Shown here one piece after another: positions 19,898-28,448 of a DNA stretch of 64,000 nt (position 1 is its first letter; the number at the start of each line of letters is the position of its first letter). The DNA lies in NCBI RefSeq assembly GCF_030380735.1, contig NZ_JAUDRZ010000026.1:310001-374000 (forward strand), in the 5' to 3' direction. The translations under genes were made by a program, and so were the position numbers. The notes beneath the pieces are model-generated. The model searched no databases. It worked only from the letters and a program-made list of their open reading frames with translations, and was not told the origin of the DNA. This DNA comes from Rhizobium sp. S152. Lineage in GTDB: Bacteria > Pseudomonadota > Alphaproteobacteria > Rhizobiales > Rhizobiaceae.

Positions 19898-20701
19898 ATG
19901 TCCAAGACGATCCTCGTCACCGGTGCCGGTTCAGGCTTCGGCAAGGCCGCGGCCATCGGCATGGCGAAAAACGGTCACAACATCATCGCGACGGCCCACG
20001 TCTCGTCGCAGGTAACGCCGCTGCGCGAGGAAGCCGCAGCGCTCGGCTTGGAGAACCTGCGCGTCGAGCGCCTCGACCTCGACGATCCCTATGACATCAA
20101 ACAGGCAATCGGCTGGGAGTATGATGTGCTCTGGAACAATGCCGGCATGGGCGAGGCTGGCCCGGTATGGGAGATCCCGATCGAGCTCGTCCGCCGCAAC
20201 TTCGAGGTCAACGTCATCCTGCCGTTGCAACTGACGCAGGGCGTCGTACAGAAGTGGGTGAAGCAGGGCAAACGCGGCAAGGTGGTCTTCACCTCCTCGA
20301 TGGGCGGCCTCTTCACGCCGGCCAACTGGGGCACCTACGTCTCCACCAAGCATGCGCTGGAATCGATTGCCGAGGCGCTGCAGCAGGAACTGAGCAGATA
20401 CGGCATAAAGATCCAGACCATCAACCCCGGCGCCTACTACACCGGCTATAACGAGACGATGGCGGACAATCCGTTCCGCTGGCTCGACGACAGCAGGAAC
20501 TTCACCAAGCGCGCCGAGCTCCGCAAGGGCTTCGACGACTTCTTCGCGACGCCGGAGGGAAAGATGGATCCGGGCGAGATGATCGAACGGATGATCGAAG
20601 TCGTCCCCGCCGACACCGGCAAGTTCCGCAACGTCGTGCCCAAAGTGATCGAAAACATGCTCAAGGAGCACCAGCTCAAGGCCTGGGAGAACCAGATCTG
20701 A
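19898..20701 (+). CDS. SDR-family NAD(P)-dependent oxidoreductase
   Basis: A 267-residue short-chain dehydrogenase. Cofactor loop TGAGSGFGKA is near residue 8, the NNAG motif is in DVLWNNAGMGEAG, and the catalytic pair Tyr/Lys lies in GTYVSTKHALES. Length and the extended C-terminus (after residue 200) fit classical SDRs acting on small alcohols or ketones. It follows the heme-binding protein gene and precedes an NTF2-like gene. The three could form a small oxidative pathway under the AraC regulator (inference). Confidence 0.88.
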   Translation: MSKTILVTGAGSGFGKAAAIGMAKNGHNIIATAHVSSQVTPLREEAAALGLENLRVERLDLDDPYDIKQAIGWEYDVLWNNAGMGEAGPVWEIPIELVRRNFEVNVILPLQLTQGVVQKWVKQGKRGKVVFTSSMGGLFTPANWGTYVSTKHALESIAEALQQELSRYGIKIQTINPGAYYTGYNETMADNPFRWLDDSRNFTKRAELRKGFDDFFATPEGKMDPGEMIERMIEVVPADTGKFRNVVPKVIENMLKEHQLKAWENQI

Positions 20702-20767
20702 TGCTCATGCGGCGAAGCCACCTCGCCGCATGAGCCGCTGGCGCGAGCAACCCCACGGAGTGTGAAG

Positions 20768-21265
20768 ATGCGCATTGCGATATCAACGGCGGCCGCGTTC
20801 GCGCTGGCACTGTCCTTCGGTGTGACGCTTGTAGGATTGGGTGACGTCATGGCAGCAGATGAAACCGCCAACAAGGCGACGGTACGAGAAGCCTTCGATG
20901 CCTGGGCCGCCGGGACCGGCAGCCCATACGACCTGCTGGCGGACGATGTCGAATGGACGATCACCGGCAACTCGGCGGCCGCTAGGACCTACCCCGACCG
21001 TGCGGCCTTCATCGGCGAGGTCATCAGGCCGTTCAACGCTCGCATGAGCGTCGGCCTCAAGCCGAAGATCCGCAGCATCCATGCCGAAGGCGACACCGTG
21101 ATCGTCTTCTTCGATGCCGCCGGAACAGCAAGAGACGGCAAGCCCTACGAGAACACCTATGCCTGGTTCCTCGACCTTAAGGACGGCAGGATCGTCAAAG
21201 CCTCGGCATTCTTCGACAGCATCGCCTTCGATGAACTCTGGAAGATTCCGGTCGCCGCCGATTGA
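20768..21265 (+). CDS. Exported NTF2-like / SnoaL-like protein
   Basis: A 165-residue protein with a signal peptide (hydrophobic residues ~5-28, cleavage expected after VMA). The mature part is an NTF2-like cone fold, seen from KATVREAFDAWAAG, DLLADDVEWTITG and the VIVFFDAAGTARDGKPYENTY strands. Such domains are scaffolds for isomerases, dehydratases or ligand binding, and no active-site set is decisive here. The ATG at 20768 is chosen because GGAG lies 7 bases upstream. It follows the SDR gene by 66 bp and is probably in the same unit. Confidence 0.8.
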   Translation: MRIAISTAAAFALALSFGVTLVGLGDVMAADETANKATVREAFDAWAAGTGSPYDLLADDVEWTITGNSAAARTYPDRAAFIGEVIRPFNARMSVGLKPKIRSIHAEGDTVIVFFDAAGTARDGKPYENTYAWFLDLKDGRIVKASAFFDSIAFDELWKIPVAAD

Positions 21266-21296
21266 ATGGCGGCGCCGACCACGACATTGACCGGCG

Positions 21297-21548
21297 TTAC
21301 GACCGGCGACCGTCGGCGCTGAGCCGCGGGCGCGCGTCGAACGCGTCGGATGCAATCGGCTCCTCGCGGGTGCCGCCCTTGCCGTAGAGCTCGTTCATGA
21401 TTTTCGCGACTTCAAGCGCGTGGCTCTCGACCAGTCCATAGAGGATCTGGCCGCCAAAGGATGCGGGTTCTTCGGCAACATTGTCCCATACCATCCACAT
21501 ATCCATGGGATCGCAGAGAACGTCGTAACGCTGGTTGGACTGATCCAT
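21297..21548 (-). CDS. Hypothetical protein, 83 residues
   Basis: A small leftward frame starting MDQSNQRYDVLCDPMDMW. It is acidic in its middle part, with helical SHALEVAKIMNELYGKGG, and ends in a basic tail. It has no signal, membrane segment or recognised domain. A GTG at 21575 would add nine residues. It lies tail-to-tail with the NTF2-like gene. Codon bias is consistent with coding, but no family could be named. Confidence 0.5.
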   Translation of the reverse strand: MDQSNQRYDVLCDPMDMWMVWDNVAEEPASFGGQILYGLVESHALEVAKIMNELYGKGGTREEPIASDAFDARPRLSADGRRS

Positions 21549-21866
21549 GACAGCTGCCTTGATATAGATGCCCACGTGATCCCCGTCGATACCGCCCGCC
21601 GAGACCGCGAAGCCGGCCTCGATTTTACTCTAGTCAGGCGAGGCGACGGCGATCAATCCCGCATCCGCGGGGACGGTTACCAGACCGATAAGGCGAAGCC
21701 GGAATTTCGAACGAATCCCGCCCGCCATGCAACCGGGTTAGGCCATGGTCGCCGGAAGCGAAAGCACACCGTGACGACGACGTTAACACGTTACTAATAT
21801 CACGAAATTCACGGGCGAACTGTACCGATGCGGTACGGATTTCGGCCCGTGTCAGAAAACGCATGG

Positions 21867-22028
21867 TCACTTCGTCCCCGGCACGCTGCCGGTGACGATA
21901 CGATCGGTCTTCGTGGCGTCGATGGTCGGCCAGTTGGACGCCGCTTCGGTGGCCGGTTGGCTGCCGACGGCAAGGATGGTGATCAACCCGGCGACGACGC
22001 CGGCCAGAAGCAATCCGCTATAGGTCAT
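21867..22028 (-). CDS. Small single-pass membrane protein, 53 residues
   Basis: A short frame starts MTYSGLLLAGVVAGLITILA, a clear hydrophobic helix, and continues with a ~30-residue polar tail ending GSVPGTK. A GAGG stands about nine bases before the ATG. Third positions are GC-rich, as in real genes here. It would be a signal-anchored or exported peptide. Nothing is recognised about function. The surrounding gap (21576-22158) has no other convincing gene. Confidence 0.5.
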   Translation of the reverse strand: MTYSGLLLAGVVAGLITILAVGSQPATEAASNWPTIDATKTDRIVTGSVPGTK

Positions 22029-22158
22029 GGTTCAGAGCCTCGATGCTGTGGTTTCCCAGCCACTGCGGCGCAAACTGATACGGGAGCCTGAACGAAACCC
22101 TAAGGAACGTGGTTAACTCACAGCATAATGACCTGATCCGATCCAATCGGCCGCTTGA

Positions 22159-23817
22159 TCAGTCGTTATCCCCGGATGCTGCCTGCTTCTCGAAGTGCCG
22201 CTTGAGCGCGTCGATCCTGTCGGGCGCGATGTCAGGCGCCGTCACGGCGATCCAGGCGTCGATATAATGCTCAGGCGCATAGACATGCCCATGCCCCATC
22301 GGCGAGGTCGTCGCCGTCGCCATGTCGACCAGCAGCTGCAGCATCGTCAGCACGGGAAACCAGCGGAAACTCGGCGAAACATCGGGTCCCCGCGGCGCCT
22401 TCATCCAGTCGGGCTCGCGGTAGAAGGAATGCGGATCGAAGAAGGTCACCGCATCGCTGGCATATTGCAGATAGACCATTCGGATCGGTCCCCACACGGC
22501 CCCGGGCAGATCGAGCGCATTGGTCTGGTCGGTGAAGCGGATGATCGAGCCGTCACGGAAACGCGGCAGCCAGGCCGGCGAGCCGGGATCGCGCCCCGCC
22601 GTCACGTTGCGCCACATCTCGCTCTCGAAGGGCGGCCCGCTCCACAGCGCGCCCTGATAGGGATCGGCGACGATATCGAAGAGATCCGCCGAGAGCTGCG
22701 AGTTCAGCGATCCCAGGCTTAGACCATGCAGGTAGAGCTTCGGCCTCTTGTCGTGCGGCAGCTTGGTCCAGTAGCCATAGACTTCGCGAAACAGCGCCTT
22801 GGCCGAATCCGCGCCATATTCCGGCTCGACCAGCAGCGACAGCCAGCTTGTCAGGTAGGAGTATTGCAGCGCCACGCTCGCGACATCGCCATGCTGAAGA
22901 TATTCGAGCGTGTCCATTGCCGCCGGGTCGACCCAGCCGGTTCCCGTCGGCGCGATGATCACGAGCAGCGACCGGTCGAAGGCGCCCTGCCGCTTCATCT
23001 CCTCCAGAGCCAGCTTCGCCCGCTCCTCGATCGTCGCGGCATTGTTGAGGCCGACATAGACGCGGATCGGTTCCTTCGCCTCCGCGTTCCAGAAGCCCTC
23101 GATATCGGCGGCACGTGGCCCCGAATCCACGAAATGCCGCCCCTGCCGACCAAGCCCGTTCCAGGCCACCAGCGAGGCCGGGCTTCCCGTCTTGCCTGAT
23201 GCCGTCGGCTGCGGCACATCGGCCTCAATCAGTGCATCGACCTTCTGGAACGAACTGTCGGCCAGATGCAGCCCCGCGCGCAGCAGCACGCCCTCGACCA
23301 CCGACCAGAACAAGGCGATCGCGATCACCCCGCCGATGACGTTCGACACCCGCTGCGGCACATAGCGTGCCAGTCGCCGGGAAAACCACCGCCAGGTGAA
23401 CAGGAACAGCCGGCCGATCAGGACCCCGACCATGAAAACCAGGAAGGCGATGCCGGCAAGCTTGAAGGGATCGGCCGTTTCCACAGGTTCCATGTGCCAG
23501 AGGTCGCGGATGGAGTTCTGCCACCCAGCCGCCTGCCAGAGGAAGCCGATCGCGACAAGGATACCGACCACGAGCACAACGGCCCTGTAGACCGGTAGCC
23601 CTGCCCTCGGCCTCGGCAGTTCCATGTAGGTCCACAGCCAGACGAGCATGACGCCGACGAGATAGCCGACGGCCGCCGATATGCCCGAGAGAACGCCCTG
23701 CACCACGAAACTGCGGGGCATCAGGCTCGGTGTCAGCGAGGCCGCGAAGAAGGCGAAGCCGAGCGCAAGGCCGACCACCGAGAGCGACCGCAGCAGTGCG
23801 AAAATCAACCGCCTCAT
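22159..23817 (-). CDS. Membrane alpha/beta-hydrolase (Abhydrolase_9 family)
   Basis: A 552-residue protein with four to five hydrophobic helices in the first ~190 residues, then a large soluble domain. The nucleophile elbow is HGLSLGSLNS (G-x-S-x-G). Further on, the AVWGPIRMVYLQYASDAVTFFD and GHGHVYAPEHYIDAW regions supply the acid and histidine expected for the triad. This architecture is the Abhydrolase_9_N plus Abhydrolase_9 pair, conserved in rhizobia and actinobacteria and without known substrate. The gene stands alone. Confidence 0.85.
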   Translation of the reverse strand: MRRLIFALLRSLSVVGLALGFAFFAASLTPSLMPRSFVVQGVLSGISAAVGYLVGVMLVWLWTYMELPRPRAGLPVYRAVVLVVGILVAIGFLWQAAGWQNSIRDLWHMEPVETADPFKLAGIAFLVFMVGVLIGRLFLFTWRWFSRRLARYVPQRVSNVIGGVIAIALFWSVVEGVLLRAGLHLADSSFQKVDALIEADVPQPTASGKTGSPASLVAWNGLGRQGRHFVDSGPRAADIEGFWNAEAKEPIRVYVGLNNAATIEERAKLALEEMKRQGAFDRSLLVIIAPTGTGWVDPAAMDTLEYLQHGDVASVALQYSYLTSWLSLLVEPEYGADSAKALFREVYGYWTKLPHDKRPKLYLHGLSLGSLNSQLSADLFDIVADPYQGALWSGPPFESEMWRNVTAGRDPGSPAWLPRFRDGSIIRFTDQTNALDLPGAVWGPIRMVYLQYASDAVTFFDPHSFYREPDWMKAPRGPDVSPSFRWFPVLTMLQLLVDMATATTSPMGHGHVYAPEHYIDAWIAVTAPDIAPDRIDALKRHFEKQAASGDND

Positions 23818-23851
23818 CGGCGTCCTCCGTTCATCTCACCTGTAGGAGACT

Positions 23852-24928
23852 TTAGTGCAGGCCGAGGAATATGAATGGCTTCGCGTCCTTGAACTGGTTG
23901 GTGGCGTCGCCGGAATAGGTGTGGTCCTGGCTCTCGCCGAGATCCAGCCGCTTCACCTTGCCGGTCTCTGCCGAAAAGTCGATCGTCTTCAGATCCACCC
24001 AGAAGGTATTCGGCGTTAGCGCCGACTCGAAGAAATAGAGTTTGCGCTTGTGATCGAACACCGTGCGCCAGCGGGTCGAGGAGATGTTCGGCTCGTCAGC
24101 CGTATTCAGCCCGTAGGGAACCGATGCGTTCCTGATGACGCTGAAGACGCTGGCGAGCGCCCGGTTCGGATCCTCGTCCTTGGGGATGGCGTTGACATAG
24201 AAGGACGCACGCGCGAAGCGGTCCGACGCCCGATTGGTGCCCGGCAGCATCACCGTGCCGCCGATCTGCTTCCAATAGGCGTTGAGCGCCAGCTGCTGGT
24301 CGAAGGTCGGCGAATTGGTCATCACCTGGTAGGCGCGGTCGTGATGGATCACCTGCTTGCCGCCGATATATTCGATGATCGCGCTATCGCCCGTGGCGTC
24401 CGATATCGACAGATGCACCGTCGTCAGGCGGTTTTCGCCCGGCACATTGTCGGTGACGATGGTGAAGGGTTCCGTCTCGAGCGCATCGACCGCCTCCTTC
24501 ACCGTCGCGAAATTGTCGAGCACATACTGCGCCCAGGCGGCGATCGTCAGCCCCGGCTTGCTCCCCTTGCCGAAGGCCGGATATTCGGACTCCACCAGCC
24601 ACAGCAGGTTGGCGTTCAGCCCCTTCTCGTTGACGCCGTCGGTGGTCGAGACGTCATAGCCGGTCGCGACAAGGCTGCCGTATTTCGACGTCCACTCGAT
24701 CGAGTTCGGCTCCGCCTCGCCGCTGCGCTTCATGCCGCGTGGCAGCACGTAGAGATTGGTGGTGATGTCGCTCTTCCAGTCCATGGAGCGCGCCGTGATG
24801 ATGTTTCCGTCAGGCCCGAGATAGACCAGCCGCGTGCAGGCGTCGGCCGCCACTTGGCCGATAAGCAGGAAGGAGCCCGCCAGAAGCGCGACGATAGAGC
24901 GGGCGGCGGATGTCCGGGCGAAAAACAT
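23852..24928 (-). CDS. Choloylglycine hydrolase-family linear amide C-N hydrolase
   Basis: A 358-residue Ntn-hydrolase. A signal peptide (MFFARTSA to VAADA) is followed directly by Cys-Thr-Arg; the cysteine becomes the N-terminal nucleophile after processing, as in penicillin V acylases and bile salt hydrolases. Later SMDWKSD, a WTSKYGS region, and an N-x-R-x-T-V segment support the family. Gram-negative members can cleave penicillin V or acyl-homoserine lactones, so quorum quenching is possible but unproven. I chose the ATG at 24928 because GGGAG precedes it. It follows the OMP gene closely and forms an operon with it. Confidence 0.85.
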   Translation of the reverse strand: MFFARTSAARSIVALLAGSFLLIGQVAADACTRLVYLGPDGNIITARSMDWKSDITTNLYVLPRGMKRSGEAEPNSIEWTSKYGSLVATGYDVSTTDGVNEKGLNANLLWLVESEYPAFGKGSKPGLTIAAWAQYVLDNFATVKEAVDALETEPFTIVTDNVPGENRLTTVHLSISDATGDSAIIEYIGGKQVIHHDRAYQVMTNSPTFDQQLALNAYWKQIGGTVMLPGTNRASDRFARASFYVNAIPKDEDPNRALASVFSVIRNASVPYGLNTADEPNISSTRWRTVFDHKRKLYFFESALTPNTFWVDLKTIDFSAETGKVKRLDLGESQDHTYSGDATNQFKDAKPFIFLGLH

Positions 24929-24946
24929 GGCAACTCCCATCGTGAA

Positions 24947-25783
24947 TTAGAACCGCATGGAAAAGCCGATGGCCGGTCCGTGCTGGCTGACATCCCAGCG
25001 AAACTTGTTCGCGCCGGTAAAATCGTCGTTCTCGTAATCCTGGTAGAGCAGCCGGTAGCCGGCCCTGAGGATGGTGGGATGGCCGAACATCGTCATGCGG
25101 TAGCCGAGATAGGCCTGTGCGTTGACGCTGATCTTCGACCCCAGACCGAAGCCGCCGACATCGGTCTCGGCAAACAGGTTCCAGCGATCCGTGAGATCGG
25201 CATTGACGCGCAGGCCGATGAAGGGATCGGTCCAGTCGGCGCTCTTCTTCGTTCTGAGCCCGAACGCGGCCACTTCCGCCTCGGCCTGCAGCTTCGTCCA
25301 GCGCACGCCAGCCGTCGGCTCGATCGAGACGGTCCTTGGGCGTCCGAACACTGTGTCGCCGCCGAGCGGGACCTCGTAGGCCTTGAAGAAGCCGCCCGCG
25401 GAAAGCGTCGTCGTCTTGATCCCGATCCCGATCTCCTGCGACAGCGCCCGCTCGTCTTGGCTGGTCTCCACATACTGCCCGTCGAAATAGACGCCCCATT
25501 TCCCGTTGGTGATCTCGACATTGCCCATGGCCACGAAATCGAGATGATCGAAGATGTCGGAGAACGGCACATCCACATCGGTGTCGAAGCCGGCAAGCGA
25601 TGCGTTGCCCTTCAGCGATGCCGCCCAGGCGTAGGGGCTGACGATCACCGCCCATTCCCGCTCCGGCTCCATCCGCTGGCTGTCGAAATCGGCCGCGGCT
25701 GCGGCCGTCGTTATCGAAAGCGCCGCAAGGACGCTCGCCACAGCCAGACATGCACGATGCCGGCCGGATTTTCCCTCTCCCAT
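24947..25783 (-). CDS. Outer-membrane beta-barrel protein, hypothetical
   Basis: A 278-residue exported protein. The signal peptide covers residues ~1-31 (cleavage after AAAAA). The mature part is made of alternating amphipathic strands such as EWAVIVSPYAWAASLKG, KWGVYFDGQYVE and SVNAQAYLGYRMTMFG, and it ends in phenylalanine (GPAIGFSMRF), the usual C-terminal outer-membrane insertion signal. It probably forms a porin-like or structural barrel. It lies 18 bp upstream of the choloylglycine hydrolase-type gene and may serve the same process. Confidence 0.75.
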   Translation of the reverse strand: MGEGKSGRHRACLAVASVLAALSITTAAAAADFDSQRMEPEREWAVIVSPYAWAASLKGNASLAGFDTDVDVPFSDIFDHLDFVAMGNVEITNGKWGVYFDGQYVETSQDERALSQEIGIGIKTTTLSAGGFFKAYEVPLGGDTVFGRPRTVSIEPTAGVRWTKLQAEAEVAAFGLRTKKSADWTDPFIGLRVNADLTDRWNLFAETDVGGFGLGSKISVNAQAYLGYRMTMFGHPTILRAGYRLLYQDYENDDFTGANKFRWDVSQHGPAIGFSMRF

Positions 25784-25941
25784 TCAAAGCCCCCGTTTGA
25801 ACAGCTGGCTGCCACTCTACTCCCGGAAGCCGACAATTCAAGCGTGACTTGTATTTCCACCGGCGGCGGTTGCAGACCTGCGGCAGTTGCCAAAGCGGAG
25901 GGAATGACGGACCATTCCGGCTCGGTCGCGGGGAGCGGAAC

Positions 25942-26700
25942 ATGACGGTGTCTGAAAATCACGGCAATGCCAGCATCTGCCTCGGCTGCTGGGACCAGAT
26001 GCACGTGCCGATCCCGATCCGCGGGCCGCTTGCCCTGCCGTTCCGCGCCTTCGGCATTACCCGCAGCAAGATGAACCCCAACATCTGCACGATCTGCGAG
26101 CGCGCCTTTCGCTATGTGAAGCAGAAGAACCACGTCACGGCCAACGCCACCATTCTCTTCGCCGATATCAGGGGCTTCACCTTCCTGTCCGAACGTATGG
26201 ATCCCGTCAGGCTCGGCCAGGTCGTCAGCACCTTCCACGACCGCTGCGCCGAGGCGATCTGGGCGCATGACGGCATCGTCAACAAGCAGATGGGCGACGG
26301 ACTGATGGCGATCTTCAACTTCCCGATCAGGATCGACGCCCACGCAAGCGCGGCGATCATGGCGGCGCAGGATATCCAGCGGCAATGCAGCGCCGCGCTG
26401 CAAAACCTTCGCTCCGACCTCGGCGATCTTCCGGATCATGTTCTCGGCGTCGGTGTCGGCATCCACACCGGCGATGTCGAGATCGGCGAGTTCTCGAGTT
26501 TCCGCAGCGACTTCACCGCCATTGGCGGCGCCGTCAACCTCGCGGCGCGTCTGGAATCCCAGGCCGCGATCGGCGAGATCCTGATCTCCCCGGCAACTGC
26601 GGCCCGCGCGCCCGACCTGATGACCGACAGCGAAACGCGCAGCCTTCAACTGAAGGGCATCGAGCAGCCCGTCGACGCGGCCGTGCTCACAGATCGGTGA
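25942..26700 (+). CDS. Class III adenylate/guanylate cyclase with N-terminal CxxC pairs
   Basis: A 252-residue nucleotide cyclase. The catalytic domain begins near residue 68: LFADIRGFT carries metal ligand D75, followed by KQMGDGLMAIF and the GVGVGIHTGDVEIGEF and AIGGAVNLAARLE strands. Before it lies a short cysteine-containing region with CLGC at 13-16 and CTIC at 49-52, which looks like a metal or iron-sulfur site. It would make cAMP (or cGMP) in the cytoplasm, probably gated by the cysteine module. No receptor or partner gene is adjacent. Confidence 0.88.
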   Translation: MTVSENHGNASICLGCWDQMHVPIPIRGPLALPFRAFGITRSKMNPNICTICERAFRYVKQKNHVTANATILFADIRGFTFLSERMDPVRLGQVVSTFHDRCAEAIWAHDGIVNKQMGDGLMAIFNFPIRIDAHASAAIMAAQDIQRQCSAALQNLRSDLGDLPDHVLGVGVGIHTGDVEIGEFSSFRSDFTAIGGAVNLAARLESQAAIGEILISPATAARAPDLMTDSETRSLQLKGIEQPVDAAVLTDR

Positions 26701-26815
26701 CCCATGCGCTACAGGCAACAGACAATGCTGGGTTCACCAAGCCGATTTCGAATTGCGCTGCGATGAGCTACGCTCCTGCGGAATCGCAACGCTATCGCCC
26801 AAAACAGGATTTGCC

Positions 26816-27202
26816 ATGACCGAAGACGCCAAACCCAGAGGCACGCTCACACTCCGCACCATGGCGATGCCCGCCGACGCCAATCCGGCCGGCGACATCT
26901 TCGGCGGCTGGGTCATGGCGCAGATGGACCTTGCCTCCGGCATCTCCGCCGCAGAACGCGCCAAGGGCCGCGTCGTCACCGCCGCCGTCAAGGAAATGGC
27001 CTTCGCTCTGCCGGTGAAGATCGGCGACACGCTGTCGATCTATACCGAGATCGAGCGCGTCGGCCGCACCTCGATCACCCTTCGTATCGAGGCCTGGGCC
27101 ACCCGGGCCCGCTACAACAAGATGGAGAGAGTAACCGCCGGCACCTTCATCATGGTCGCCCTCGACGAGAACGGCCAGCCGAAACCGGTGCCGGCTGAAT
27201 AG
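26816..27202 (+). CDS. Acyl-CoA thioesterase, YciA-type hotdog fold
   Basis: A 128-residue single-hotdog thioesterase. The signature NPAGDIFGGWVMAQMD contains the catalytic aspartate, and VKEMAFALPVKIGDTLSI is the second conserved strand pair. YciA-type enzymes hydrolyse a broad range of acyl-CoAs and work as hexamers in the cytoplasm. The ATG at 26816 gives the usual family length; the upstream extension has no conservation. It stands alone after the cyclase gene. Confidence 0.9.
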   Translation: MTEDAKPRGTLTLRTMAMPADANPAGDIFGGWVMAQMDLASGISAAERAKGRVVTAAVKEMAFALPVKIGDTLSIYTEIERVGRTSITLRIEAWATRARYNKMERVTAGTFIMVALDENGQPKPVPAE

Positions 27203-27296
27203 CCTGTCCTCGTAAACCGTCGCACTCCAAGGTTTCGTTCAGCCCTATGGGCTGCCACGCTCTCCCGAAGATGAGCGGTCCCGAAAGCAGGATCCG

Positions 27297-28166
27297 TCAC
27301 TGCTGCTTGACGGGCCCCGGCTTGCCCGAAGCGTCGCCGCGCAGCCTGGCCAGCAGATTGCGCGACTTTCGGTAAAGGAACGGCGGCACGAAGTCGCGGA
27401 CGACACGCATGGTCGCTTCATTGCTTCGCGCATCGTTGGAGCCGGGACGCCGCTTGAAGACGGTGGACTGCGACGTCCGCCCGTCTTCCCAGGTGGCGGT
27501 ATAGTAATAGAGCGCGATCGACAGCCGCGGATCGCCTGCCGGATGGTTTACCGGTTCAGGATTGCCGTGCATGGTGTCGTCGCCGGTCGAAAACGCGCAC
27601 ATGCGGTTCATCACAGGCGCGAACGCCGCGACCTTCGCCGACATGTCGTTGGTCCAGACTTCGAAGGCGCCGCCATACTCGTCCTTCCAGTTGGGATTGA
27701 GGTAGATCAGCAGGTTCACCCGCCGCTCCAGGTTCATGATCGTGTGGTGGTTGAAGTCGGCGTGAATATCGAGGTATCCGGTCGTGTTCGTCCGGTGGAT
27801 GCCGCCGCCCTGGTAGTAGGGGTCCGGGATCAGCCCCTTGATGCCGGACATGTTTTCCAGGAACTGGATGAACGGGCGCGAATTCAGCGCATGAAAGACA
27901 GCCTTGGAATAAGTCGGCAGTCGATCCGGATTGAAGGACGTCTTCAGCTTTTCGTTGGCGCTGGCGAACTCCGGTGCCGCCTCGCCCATGGAGAGCGCCT
28001 CTTCGCGGACGCGCTCCAGGATTTCCGGAGGCAGGAAGTCGTCGATGCAAATATAGTGATAGGGCGTCTTGGACTGGTAATCGGCCGCCACCGAGCTCCC
28101 GATCCGTTTCGCCTCCTGATGCGTGATTGCCAGCGTTTCCGGATCCATCGGAAAGAAAACAGACAT
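27297..28166 (-). CDS. 2-oxoglutarate/Fe(II) oxygenase-family protein
   Basis: A 289-residue protein with the double-stranded beta-helix of prolyl-4-hydroxylase-type oxygenases. Iron ligands are visible in YLDIHADFNHH (H-x-D) and the later HG-rich GDDTMHGNPEPVNHP segment, followed by RLSIALYYYTATW with the 2-oxoglutarate arginine. Related rhizobial proteins lie in surface-polysaccharide or sugar-modification regions. The next upstream gene is a methyltransferase read the same way, but a 280-bp AT-rich gap separates them. A perfect 18-bp palindrome lies about 20 bp before its start. Substrate unknown. Confidence 0.83.
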   Translation of the reverse strand: MSVFFPMDPETLAITHQEAKRIGSSVAADYQSKTPYHYICIDDFLPPEILERVREEALSMGEAAPEFASANEKLKTSFNPDRLPTYSKAVFHALNSRPFIQFLENMSGIKGLIPDPYYQGGGIHRTNTTGYLDIHADFNHHTIMNLERRVNLLIYLNPNWKDEYGGAFEVWTNDMSAKVAAFAPVMNRMCAFSTGDDTMHGNPEPVNHPAGDPRLSIALYYYTATWEDGRTSQSTVFKRRPGSNDARSNEATMRVVRDFVPPFLYRKSRNLLARLRGDASGKPGPVKQQ

Positions 28167-28185
28167 GGTGCCCCCGGGGTGTTTA

Positions 28186-28203
28186 TTTTCATATATATGA
28201 AAA
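28186..28203. promoter_or_regulatory. Perfect 18-bp AT-rich palindrome before the oxygenase gene
   Basis: TTTTCATATATATGAAAA reads the same on both strands. It sits about 20 bp upstream of the leftward oxygenase start at 28166, in the core of an unusually AT-rich promoter region (28180-28330). The position suits an operator for a dimeric regulator that would block or recruit polymerase. No regulator is encoded next to it, so the binding protein is unknown. Confidence 0.35.
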
Positions 28204-28448
28204 CACTACTTTGCGACAAAGTAAACAACAAAGGATAGACAGAAGAATTTGAACATAAAAACGCGCAAAATCAAAATGCGAAAGAATACATTGGAATATT
28301 TCTAGAGTTCGACGCAAAACGAAGGAGAAATATTCGAGAACGATCATAGGCATCTGCCGGGACCCGGCAGCAAAGCCGCTCAATGAGCCAGCCACGAACA
28401 GATCGCCGATTGCGGCGACACCGGCTCCTGCGCCCCTCGCCCTGACGT

